DNA from: Ruminococcaceae bacterium AM07-15
Lineage (GTDB): Bacteria; Bacillota; Clostridia; Oscillospirales; Butyricicoccaceae
Direction: 5' to 3'
Assembly: GCA_003477405.1 (NCBI GenBank)
Contig: QUDE01000005.1
Span: 1-64,000, forward strand
DNA: 64,000 nt
Below are positions 56,581-64,000 of this stretch, in pieces. The notes below the pieces were generated by a model that saw only the letters and a program-made list of their open reading frames with translations, was not told the DNA's origin and searched no databases. The translations under genes were made by a program, and so were the position numbers. Positions within the stretch are counted from its first letter, which is position 1. The number at the start of each line of letters is the position of its first letter.

Positions 56581-57528
56581 ATGACAGAAAAAGAACTGGC
56601 CGTTTGCAATGAGTGCGGCAGCCTGTTTTTCAAAGGCTCCTCACAGATGATGGGCCTGTGCCCGGAATGTGCCCATATTCTCTATGGCTACCCAAATTGC
56701 CCCCATCATTTCCAGAATGGCCGGTGTACAAACTGCTACTGGGACGGCTCAAAGAGTGAGTACATCAAAAAACAGAACCAACAGGAGGAAACCATTATGC
56801 CGACTGCCGAATGGCTGAACAAATACCAATCCATCAAGGACAAACTGGCCTGCAAAACAGACCTGGATGCCTATTTTACAGAAAAAGTGATTGGAAATAT
56901 GGGCGTGGATGTGCTGGACATTGGCACCGTCCACTTCCCCACCGGAACCATTTTCGCCTGCGATCCACTGGTGGAGTTGGAGGATGCGTCTCCCTTCCTG
57001 CAGACAATCCCCGCCGGAACTTATCCTGTGAAGATCTGCGTGGTGCCCAGTGAAAAATACGGTGACCGCTACGCCTGCGTCAAAGTGGAAGTCAGCCCGG
57101 AAAAGCCTGTCCGTTATGAGTTGGGTATGACGGGCAAAGAGGATCTGGACGAGGAACTGGAGGAGGACGAGTGTTTTGGCTTTGGCGTTGACGCCGGAAT
57201 GGGCTGTGTGGCCGACATCCAGACCCAGGCGGCCTTCCAAACCTACTGGGCCAAGAGGCTGGAGGAAGACCCAGACATCGACCCCTATAACGACCTGTTC
57301 TGCGACTTGCTGGAGGAAAACTCCAAAGCCCACCCCAAATATCAGCTGAGCTACGGCGACTGGCTCAACTGGACAGTGCCGGACACCGACTGCAATCTGC
57401 CCATTTTCCACTCCGGCTGGGGTGACGGCGCCTATCCTGTCTACTTCGGCTATGACGCAAAAGACGAAGTCTGCGCCGTCTATGTGCACTTCATCAATAT
57501 TGAAGACGATTACCAGGAGCAGGCGTAA
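56581..57528 (+). CDS. Zinc ribbon fused to DUF4241
   Basis: A 315-residue protein. Residues 1-65 form a zinc ribbon (CNECGSLFF, CPECAH, CPHH, CTNC). The rest is a DUF4241 domain (TGTIFACDPLVELE, VRYELGMTGKEDL, GFGVDAGMGC, FHSGWGDGAYPVYFGYDA), a family found in toxin-immunity neighbourhoods. An internal ATG at 56797 after AGGAGG could express the DUF4241 domain alone. The main start could also be GTG 56572. Confidence 0.78.
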   Translation: MTEKELAVCNECGSLFFKGSSQMMGLCPECAHILYGYPNCPHHFQNGRCTNCYWDGSKSEYIKKQNQQEETIMPTAEWLNKYQSIKDKLACKTDLDAYFTEKVIGNMGVDVLDIGTVHFPTGTIFACDPLVELEDASPFLQTIPAGTYPVKICVVPSEKYGDRYACVKVEVSPEKPVRYELGMTGKEDLDEELEEDECFGFGVDAGMGCVADIQTQAAFQTYWAKRLEEDPDIDPYNDLFCDLLEENSKAHPKYQLSYGDWLNWTVPDTDCNLPIFHSGWGDGAYPVYFGYDAKDEVCAVYVHFINIEDDYQEQA

Positions 57529-57539
57529 GGAGGTAAGCG

Positions 57540-58499
57540 ATGGAATGGCCAAAACGGGCGCGAACAGCGGATTGGGCAAGTGGTGTCCTGACCTTAGACG
57601 GAGAAAAGCAGTTTGAAATCCCGGAGCTGACCGCAGAGATCATGGAGCAGCTGGCTGGTTACACCCTGGTGGGTTTTCATGTAAAAGGCTACCCGGTGAC
57701 CGACGACCTGCTCTCCCCTTTTACTGGGCATAAAAGCATGGCCAACTTCGGTGTGGAGGACGGTGCGCTCACCGACGCCTGCTTCCCCGTCTTTTCCACT
57801 ATGCCCAAGCTGCGCTATCTGCTGTTGGACGGCAATGCCGCCATCCACGGCAGCGGTCTGTCCGCCCTGCAAGGCTGCAAGCTGGACCTTATCACTCTCA
57901 ACCGCACCGGGCTGGATGATGCCGGTCTGTTTCAGGCGGCCTCCATTCCCAAACTCTCCCACATCCAGATCGACCATACCGTTGTTACCTACGAGGGCCT
58001 GCTGGCCATCGCTAGCAACAACCGTATCGAGCCGGTGGCCCATGTGCAATTCACCAAGGAGCAGATGGAACACTTCTTCCAGCTCCAACGAGAAAAGGCC
58101 AAAAAACCCGTCCAGCTGGATAAACAGGCGGCGGAAGAATGTCGCAAGGTGTTGTCCGCTTTCTTTACCGAGATGACAGAATGGGAGCAGTACATGGAGC
58201 AGGCCGGGTTTGAAGATGCCGAGGCTGTGCCCCGCCTGCTGGCAATCTGGGAGAAGTATGTGAGCGAAAAGCCCCGTCCGGGCTACCGGCCTCTGGGCCT
58301 CTCATACAGCGCCCTGGGCACCTACAAGGGGGAAGAATTCCTTGACGCGGAGCAGATCACCAAGAACAAGCTCTACATCTACACCAGAGAGAAAAACACC
58401 GGCTTTGAGCGCCGCTTCCTCATGAAGCGTGTGGGCGAGGGCTGGATGATCGACGGGGTTCAGGAGCGGCTGGACGGCTGGCAGCGCACAGGACTATAA
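57540..58499 (+). CDS. LRR-like protein with NTF2-fold immunity domain
   Basis: A 319-residue protein. Residues about 30-170 show leucine-rich repeats (MPKLRYLLLDGNAAI, LDLITLNRTGLDDAGL). The C-terminal 120 residues (GLSYSALGTYKGEEFLDAE, then GEGWMIDGVQERLDGW) match the NTF2-like immunity fold. ATG 57540 has AAGGAGG upstream. Confidence 0.75.
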   Translation: MEWPKRARTADWASGVLTLDGEKQFEIPELTAEIMEQLAGYTLVGFHVKGYPVTDDLLSPFTGHKSMANFGVEDGALTDACFPVFSTMPKLRYLLLDGNAAIHGSGLSALQGCKLDLITLNRTGLDDAGLFQAASIPKLSHIQIDHTVVTYEGLLAIASNNRIEPVAHVQFTKEQMEHFFQLQREKAKKPVQLDKQAAEECRKVLSAFFTEMTEWEQYMEQAGFEDAEAVPRLLAIWEKYVSEKPRPGYRPLGLSYSALGTYKGEEFLDAEQITKNKLYIYTREKNTGFERRFLMKRVGEGWMIDGVQERLDGWQRTGL

Positions 58500-58521
58500 A
58501 ATATCAGAGGGATGCGCAGGT

Positions 58522-58904
58522 ATGAGAGCACAAGCCCGAGAAGTCTGTACAGTCTACAACCAATACCTAAAACGCTACACTGCCTGTCAGGTGGCCTGTA
58601 TTGCGCCGCCAGACACGGTGAGTGAGCAGCCCTGGGCGGTGGTCCTCTCTCTGGACTGAGCAGGTGATGCCCCTCTGACCGCGGAGAAACTGCTAAGGTG
58701 CTTCGTCTGGCAGCAGTCGAGGGCAAAAAGGCAGAACCTGATCCTGTTGTATTCTACGATGGTTGCCTGTTGCTGTATGATTTGCACTATGAAGCAGAGT
58801 TCTCGCAGTATGCAGATCGGTATGCGAATCTGATTGAGCAGGCATACGGTTTAGATGAAAAAGACCTGACGGACATGAAAAAAACGCTGTCCCAAATCTC
58901 ATGA
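58522..58904 (+). pseudogene. Degraded immunity-array gene
   Basis: ATG 58522 opens a 45-codon frame that ends at TGA 58657-58659 (LSLD-stop-AGDAPL, where a Trp codon is likely in the intact gene). A second part, 58698-58904, continues in another frame (EPDPVVFYDGCLLLYDLHYE) to a normal stop. A nonsense change and a frameshift or deletion have broken the gene. Family not recognised. Confidence 0.6.
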
Positions 58905-58922
58905 TCAAATGAGGTGAACACC

Positions 58923-59657
58923 ATGGAATCGATTAGAAACCCACTTCCCAAGCCGCCAAAATACATAGATGTGGACTATATGACTTTGCCTGACATCGAC
59001 AGCAACCCACTGTTCTATGATGAAGATGCGCAGGAGATGCTGACCTATTGGACGGATGGGAAAATGGTCTACTGGTATTTTGGCCGGGCGTCCAGGGATG
59101 TAGAGCATTTTGTCTGGTTCAATCGGCTCTTTGCCAAGGATAGCAAACACTGTTTTCTCCATGGCCACAAGCTGCGGAATGTGGATCACGCCTCGTTCAC
59201 GGCACTCAACAACTGCTACGCCAGGGATTGTAAAAGTGTCTGGACCACCGGCGGCCGGTTTGAACCAGAGGACATCAGCTCTTTCGTTGTTTGTGATGAT
59301 GGAGTCAAACTGATTGAAGAGATCCGGACCATGTCCGATGGGACACAGCGCCCCGTCCAGCTGCGTATTCCCTACGGATATGCCAAGGACAGCAAGGCCG
59401 TGTACTATGAAAACTTTGCCGGCAAGATCAAGATACTGAAAAAAGCTGACCCTGCCACCTTCGTCTCCAACAATGACGCCCATTTCGCATGGGATGCCAA
59501 GTCCATTTTCTGGGGCGGTTATCTGCTGCCGAAAGCCGACTTGCAATCCTGGCGGATCGTGAATGCACGAAAGGGTCTCTCAAGGGATGATAAGCACTTC
59601 TATATCCTGAATAAACTGGTTACAGAAGAAGAATGGAACCAGAAACTGCTCGGATAA
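58923..59657 (+). CDS. DKNYY family protein
   Basis: A 244-residue protein with repeated units like AKDSKHCFLHG, ARDCKSVWTTG, AKDSKAVYYEN, WDAKSIFWGG and SRDDKHFYIL, the mark of the DKNYY family. The family is of unknown function and is seen in immunity or surface-related clusters. GAGGTG precedes ATG 58923. Confidence 0.82.
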   Translation: MESIRNPLPKPPKYIDVDYMTLPDIDSNPLFYDEDAQEMLTYWTDGKMVYWYFGRASRDVEHFVWFNRLFAKDSKHCFLHGHKLRNVDHASFTALNNCYARDCKSVWTTGGRFEPEDISSFVVCDDGVKLIEEIRTMSDGTQRPVQLRIPYGYAKDSKAVYYENFAGKIKILKKADPATFVSNNDAHFAWDAKSIFWGGYLLPKADLQSWRIVNARKGLSRDDKHFYILNKLVTEEEWNQKLLG

Positions 59658-59672
59658 GAAAGGACAAACCCT

Positions 59673-59822
59673 ATGGCTCTACAAGATAAGAAAATCATAC
59701 CTCCCCCTTGGCTGGCCTTCCCGGAAATTGAGCGATACTCCATTGGCTGGCGCATGTGCTATTGGGAGAATTACATAGACCGAGACGGGGTGGCATTGGT
59801 TGAAATGAGGGCAATGGAATGA
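59673..59822 (+). CDS. Short conserved protein, probably truncated
   Basis: A 49-residue protein starting MALQDKKIIPPPWLAFPEIE, followed by YSIGWRMCYWENYI. The start looks like the N-terminus of longer immunity-array proteins; here it is only a stub. AAAGGAC precedes ATG 59673, and the stop overlaps the next ATG. Confidence 0.5.
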   Translation: MALQDKKIIPPPWLAFPEIERYSIGWRMCYWENYIDRDGVALVEMRAME

Positions 59823-60127
59823 TTGAGTACATCAAGCTCTTTTGGACGGGCGCACCGGAGGATGAACCATCGATCATCCTCTATGAAGTGGATACCGAAA
59901 ATGAGCGGCTGGCCCTCCGCTCCATTGACATTTTTTCGGATGGCCGCACCCGCAATATCTCTGACCTTTATGAAGGCGCTATCGAGATCATGCCGATCCC
60001 AACCATGGAGGAATTGAACGCCCATATCTGGGGCGAGGAGTTCCGCGCCTGCGCCATAGAGAAAGTGGAATTTGAGGCCATCTGGAAGAGCCAATTTTAT
60101 TGCTTGGGAATGGAGGATCTGCCATGA
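59819..60127 (+). CDS. DUF6881 family protein
   Basis: A 102-residue protein with the DUF6881 pattern: MIEYIKLFW, PSIILYEVDTENERLALRSI (20 residues), FSDGRTRN, PTMEELNAHI and VEFEAIW. The domain is of unknown function and common in immunity arrays. Translation is coupled to the previous gene by ATGA. Confidence 0.75.
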   Translation: MIEYIKLFWTGAPEDEPSIILYEVDTENERLALRSIDIFSDGRTRNISDLYEGAIEIMPIPTMEELNAHIWGEEFRACAIEKVEFEAIWKSQFYCLGMEDLP

Positions 60128-60474
60128 GCAAGGAGTTGGAACTGTATAAAGCATTTATTGACGGCCTTGTGGAGCGGAAAGACAGCATGACGGCTCTGCA
60201 GGTCAAGGCGGGTGGCTTTCCCAAGACGGAGGACAACAAGGCGAAGAATGATTTTCTTGCAACACTGACCCCTGAGCAGAAAGGTGTACTGGCCGAGATG
60301 CTTCAGGACGAACATATTGCGGGTATCCATACCACGCTTGCTTATATCAATAAAATGATGGACTTGGATGGTTTGGAGCTTCATCAGGACGGTGAATCCT
60401 GTCCCAACGACTATTTTGAGAGCCTGCACTATGACTTCATCAGCCGTTGCGACGGGGATGAGTGGCCGGAATAA
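60124..60474 (+). CDS. DUF6547-like protein
   Basis: A 116-residue helical protein (MSKELELYKAFIDGLVERK, 19 residues; then FLATLTPEQKGVLAEML and HYDFISRCDGDEWPE). It resembles DUF6547, which I assign with moderate confidence. ATG 60124 overlaps the end of the previous gene (ATGA) and follows GGAGG. Confidence 0.6.
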   Translation: MSKELELYKAFIDGLVERKDSMTALQVKAGGFPKTEDNKAKNDFLATLTPEQKGVLAEMLQDEHIAGIHTTLAYINKMMDLDGLELHQDGESCPNDYFESLHYDFISRCDGDEWPE

Positions 60475-60489
60475 AAGGAGGCGTGACAG

Positions 60490-63400
60490 ATGTATATCAA
60501 AAAATACTGGAGCAACTTTATCGGAGGCTCGGACGATAGCCTAAACCTTGTGACATTTTTGGAAGACCAGAAGAAAGAAGAAATCCTCCTCAGCGAAATT
60601 TTTGCCAAGATCGGGCTGGACAAGCAGAACTGGGACTTCCGCCAGACTGTGGAGTATCTGGAGTTCACCCACTCCAGTGGTGTTGAAATGGACTTTCACT
60701 TTGCCATTGATGTGGTCACCGACCTGGCCGCCATCCTGCTGGAGTGCAGTGTCAGCGGCAATGTGAACCTCCAGGATCTGGACGAGTACAACACCCCCGC
60801 CCGCCGCATCCGTATCACCGCCACGCCAGAGGAACACGACGCCATGAACAAGGCCCTGGCGGATTTTGCCCAGAACCCGCTGGAATATGACCTCAGTGAG
60901 ATGATGGACGACGGTGAGATCCAGGAGATGGCTCGGGATGTGGGGTCGCTGCGGAAGGAGCTGTACGAGGCCGCCGGACGCAACCGGGACTACCATGTGA
61001 AGGCAGAGGACATGAAGAATCTGCTTCCCGACTGGGAGGAAGCCAGTGGCTGCATCGCCACGGGCCGCATCACGGTGGAGGGCTGCAAGGTTGGCTCCTG
61101 CTATCGGGAGAAGCCAGACGGCGACTGGGACAGCGGCTGGCGCTTTACTGCCGGTGATGAGAGCGACGAGTACATGGACGACCCCAACAACGCTGGGATC
61201 TACGGTCTCAACTCCATCTGCAACGACGATCCCGATATCATCCCTCTGCTGAACACCCCCGCCCCTTGTGCCTTTGAGCGGGATGAGAATGGCGTGTTCC
61301 GGCAGATCAAAGACTGGAAGCCGGATGAGGACGAGGAGGACCCGGATATGGATATTTTGAAGCAGTGCCAGAAGTGGCATGAGGAGGACAAACACCAGAA
61401 AATCGTTGACGCGCTGGAAGCCATCCCTGCCGAGGAGCATACCCCGGAAATCGATATGGAGCTGGCGCGAGCCTACAACAATCTGGCGGACCACAGCAAG
61501 CCGGAGGGCAGAAAGCTGCTGCGAAAGGCATTGGAACTGATGCGATCCCACGAGGAGGAACTGGGAGATACTTATTCCTGGAATTTCCGCATGGGCTATT
61601 CCTATTTCTATCTGGATCAGGAGGGCCGCGCTCTGCGGTATTTTGAAAAAGCTCTGGAACTGCATCCCGGTGATGATCCAAAATTCAACACCAAACAGGA
61701 TATTGAGGAACTGATCGACTGGTGCAAGAAGGGCATCTCCCTGCCGCAGTTCTCGGAGTGCTTCCGGGAGCGGACGGAGAACTGGTGGGAGACCTTTGCC
61801 GAAATGGAAGCGGAGCTGCGCCAGATGATGGACGAGGACAAAGATCACACCCGCGGCGCAGAACTCGTGGCCCAAATGGAGGAAACCTTGAATCTGGTTT
61901 TTGATGAGATCTCTTTCGAAATGGGCGTGGGTGGCGAAAAGCATGAGTTGATCCTCACCCCGGAGGGTGACAAGGTCAAACTGTTTGAGCTGGTCTACTT
62001 CCAGAAGCACGCCCCCAAGGAGGTACTGGAGCACTGGAGCATCCTGGTAGGCCGCCAGCCCATCCGGAACATCGGTCTGCGCGCCTATGATGGATGGGAT
62101 GTCTCAGGGGATGATGTGCAGATCTGGTTGGAGGAGCAGGGTGAAAACAGCTTTGTTCTCTCCGCCTACTGCGAAAAGCTGATGCCCATGCTCCAGGAGG
62201 CAGAGAGCTGGGTCTGGTGGATGCTCACCACCCTCACCGACCAAGTGCTGGGCGAGATCCCCCACATGAGATACATAGACAGCTTTGATGTGCTGGAGGA
62301 ACCCAAGGCGGAGCCGTCCATGCTTATGTCCCAGCTGCCCGACGCTCTGAAGGAGCGGGGTCTGGAGCTCTCCACCGATCCGGAAGCCTATCTGGAGAGC
62401 TATCTTGGCTACAAAATGGAACCCAACAAGGACCCAGATACTGACTGGCGGCTGGATGTGATGGCCGGTTCCACCAATTGCGTGCCGCTCCTGAGCGCCT
62501 ATCTGGATGCCGACAATGACTTCATGGACGCGCTCCATGCCGACGGTGCAGTGGCGGGCTTCTTCTGCTATCCCCTGGATACCCTCCGGGAGGAGGAAGG
62601 ATCGGAGAAGATTTTCGACTTCCGGGACAAACTGGAAGAAGTGTTTACCACCGGCGACGGACCGGAGATCCTCACCCTCACCGGCGGAGCCACCGGCCTT
62701 TTCTGCGGCTATGTGGATTTCATTGCCTGGGACATCCAAACAGCGCTCCAGATGGCCAAGAAATTCTTCGAGGACAGCGACATCCCCTGGGCCAGCTTCC
62801 ACACCTTCCGCCGTGAAGCGGGAACAGTGAACCTGAAAACGCCGTCCGAAGAGGAACCGGACGATGATGGCGATGCCTCGGACAGCGAAGCGCCCGAGGA
62901 TGAAAAAACCGGTGTTCCCGAAGTCTACACCGAGGAGGAAATGGAAGCAGTCGAGGGGCACATCCAGCAGTATTTCGGCAAGTTTGAAAATGTGTTCCAT
63001 GAGCTTTCTTCCCCGGACATCCATGTGGACATCTGCGTTGTTCCGCCTTCGGAGGAACGGAACTACTACACCCTGGTCACCATGGGGATGGGCGCTCACC
63101 GGATGAATGTGCCGGAGGAACTGGCCGAATACAAGTTGGAGCGGGCGGAGCTGGCCATCGCGCTGCCTGAAAACTGGAAGCTCCGGCATGAGGACCTGAA
63201 AAATGAGCGGTCGTACTGGCCCATCCGCCTGCTGAAAACCCTGGCCCGCCTGCCCATTGCCAGCGATACCTGGCTGGGCTTCGGTCATACCATGGACAAT
63301 GAGGAGGACTTTGCAAAGGGCACAAAGCTGTGCGCTGCCATTCTGACCGGCCCCCAGGACACCGAAAATGGCAGCGAGGTCTGCACCCTGCCGAGTGGCG

Positions 63401-64000
63401 AGGAGGTCAACTTCTATCAGGTGATCCCCCTCTACCGTGATGAACTGGAATACAAAATAGAGCATGGCGCAGATGCCTTGCTGGACAAAATGAACGGCAT
63501 CAGCTTTGTGGTGGAGCCTGATCGTCAGGATGCCATCACTCGTGGCATCCTTTCCAATGATGATTTTGACGGTGAGATGGACGATGCCTCCTATCATATC
63601 GAGAGTATTGAGGAGAAGGAGCTGCCCGTTGACCCCATAAATGCTTATAACCTCTTTGCCATTTACCTGCGCTGGTGCATAGAGCATGATCTGATGAGTG
63701 ATGAATTTATCGTGCGCTACAACGAGGAATATGAGTTGTTCATGAAGGATCTAAAGCGTGCTGATCTGCGCTCATTTATCCGTGATAAACTCGACGGAAA
63801 GCTTTTTGGGGCGCTGTTCAACAAACAGGGAGCGGCCCTTGCAGGCTATTATTACGGAGAGGACGACAGCCCTTACTATCCTGCCGATGTTGACGATAAT
63901 GCCTTCCGTTTCTTCGGTCCGAAACGGTATCACTCCGATGAGTTTCAGGATGAAGCCTATCTGTTTATCCCCTTTGATGAGGACTACTATCAGGCCATGG
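60490..64000 (+). CDS. Composite immunity protein: Imm33-TPR-SUFU (partial)
   Basis: At least 1,170 residues, cut by the window end. An unassigned N-terminal part is followed near residues 187-260 by an Imm33/DUF2185 domain (SGCIATGRITVEGCKVGSC, SGWRFTAGDESDEYMDD), then tetratricopeptide-like repeats (about 310-400; RALRYFEKALELHPGDD), a long unassigned part with an acidic linker, and near 850-1005 a suppressor-of-fused domain (YTLVTMGMGAHRMNVPEE, WLGFGHTMDNEEDF, ISFVVEPDRQDA). It continues past the SUFU domain. AAAGGAGG precedes ATG 60490. Confidence 0.85.
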   Translation, partial: MYIKKYWSNFIGGSDDSLNLVTFLEDQKKEEILLSEIFAKIGLDKQNWDFRQTVEYLEFTHSSGVEMDFHFAIDVVTDLAAILLECSVSGNVNLQDLDEYNTPARRIRITATPEEHDAMNKALADFAQNPLEYDLSEMMDDGEIQEMARDVGSLRKELYEAAGRNRDYHVKAEDMKNLLPDWEEASGCIATGRITVEGCKVGSCYREKPDGDWDSGWRFTAGDESDEYMDDPNNAGIYGLNSICNDDPDIIPLLNTPAPCAFERDENGVFRQIKDWKPDEDEEDPDMDILKQCQKWHEEDKHQKIVDALEAIPAEEHTPEIDMELARAYNNLADHSKPEGRKLLRKALELMRSHEEELGDTYSWNFRMGYSYFYLDQEGRALRYFEKALELHPGDDPKFNTKQDIEELIDWCKKGISLPQFSECFRERTENWWETFAEMEAELRQMMDEDKDHTRGAELVAQMEETLNLVFDEISFEMGVGGEKHELILTPEGDKVKLFELVYFQKHAPKEVLEHWSILVGRQPIRNIGLRAYDGWDVSGDDVQIWLEEQGENSFVLSAYCEKLMPMLQEAESWVWWMLTTLTDQVLGEIPHMRYIDSFDVLEEPKAEPSMLMSQLPDALKERGLELSTDPEAYLESYLGYKMEPNKDPDTDWRLDVMAGSTNCVPLLSAYLDADNDFMDALHADGAVAGFFCYPLDTLREEEGSEKIFDFRDKLEEVFTTGDGPEILTLTGGATGLFCGYVDFIAWDIQTALQMAKKFFEDSDIPWASFHTFRREAGTVNLKTPSEEEPDDDGDASDSEAPEDEKTGVPEVYTEEEMEAVEGHIQQYFGKFENVFHELSSPDIHVDICVVPPSEERNYYTLVTMGMGAHRMNVPEELAEYKLERAELAIALPENWKLRHEDLKNERSYWPIRLLKTLARLPIASDTWLGFGHTMDNEEDFAKGTKLCAAILTGPQDTENGSEVCTLPSGEEVNFYQVIPLYRDELEYKIEHGADALLDKMNGISFVVEPDRQDAITRGILSNDDFDGEMDDASYHIESIEEKELPVDPINAYNLFAIYLRWCIEHDLMSDEFIVRYNEEYELFMKDLKRADLRSFIRDKLDGKLFGALFNKQGAALAGYYYGEDDSPYYPADVDDNAFRFFGPKRYHSDEFQDEAYLFIPFDEDYYQAM

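Noticed and set aside
1-64000. CRISPR array or rRNA operon
   Set aside because: No regularly spaced repeats and no rRNA-like sequence were found in reading both strands.

Overview
The window holds two unrelated blocks that meet at a tRNA-Ser attachment site near position 47,442-47,500. The protein families (PrgI, Maff2, SpoVG, DUF3846/3848/3849/4314/4320, MobP-type relaxase), strong GGAGG ribosome-binding sites, frequent TTG starts and high G+C suggest a gut Firmicute of class Clostridia, probably Oscillospiraceae-like. The genus cannot be read from the sequence.

Positions 1-47,500 are one end of an integrative conjugative element (ICE). Almost every gene lies on the minus strand. From the attachment site inward come two helix-turn-helix proteins, ParA and ParB; a 2,814-residue ArdC/GNAT/adenine-methylase/SNF2-helicase protein; a series of element-specific small proteins and a TOPRIM primase; a candidate oriT; a Schlafen-like regulator; a MobC-like protein and a MobP relaxase. 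Next is a cargo scar: an IS3-family remnant and a PPOX-fold gene inserted in a broken AAA ATPase gene. Then come more element-specific proteins, a YdeI-like gene and the transfer machine. The machine contains a split VirD4 coupling protein, a VirB2-like pilin, Maff2, SpoVG, VirB6, PrgI, a C5 DNA methyltransferase, and a complete Tad-pilus-like set (prepilin peptidase, CpaB, CpaE, CpaF, TadB, TadC, two pseudopilin-like proteins). It ends with a surface protein, a VirB4-N-like protein, a PAPS-reductase-like protein and VirB4. The integrase and the other end lie left of the window.

Positions 47,501-64,000 are the flanking chromosome or an older island. It is a run of about twenty tightly packed plus-strand genes whose domains (DUF2262 twice, Imm17-like, ankyrin/SMI1-like, DUF5713, DUF4241, NTF2-like, DKNYY, DUF6881, Imm33-TPR-SUFU) are typical of immunity genes against polymorphic toxins. 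No toxin gene is visible. I read it as a polyimmunity array.

Two observations stand out. First, at least eight otherwise unrelated non-structural ICE proteins end in nearly the same acidic tail, (D/E/P/G)-(L/M/F)-E-(L/I/V), with weaker versions on about six more. The tail is absent from the structural transfer proteins, the Par proteins and the foreign cargo. It could be a translocation or docking signal. Second, the ICE combines a type IV secretion channel with a Tad-type pilus, and Maff2 carries a candidate prepilin cleavage site that would make it the pilus subunit.
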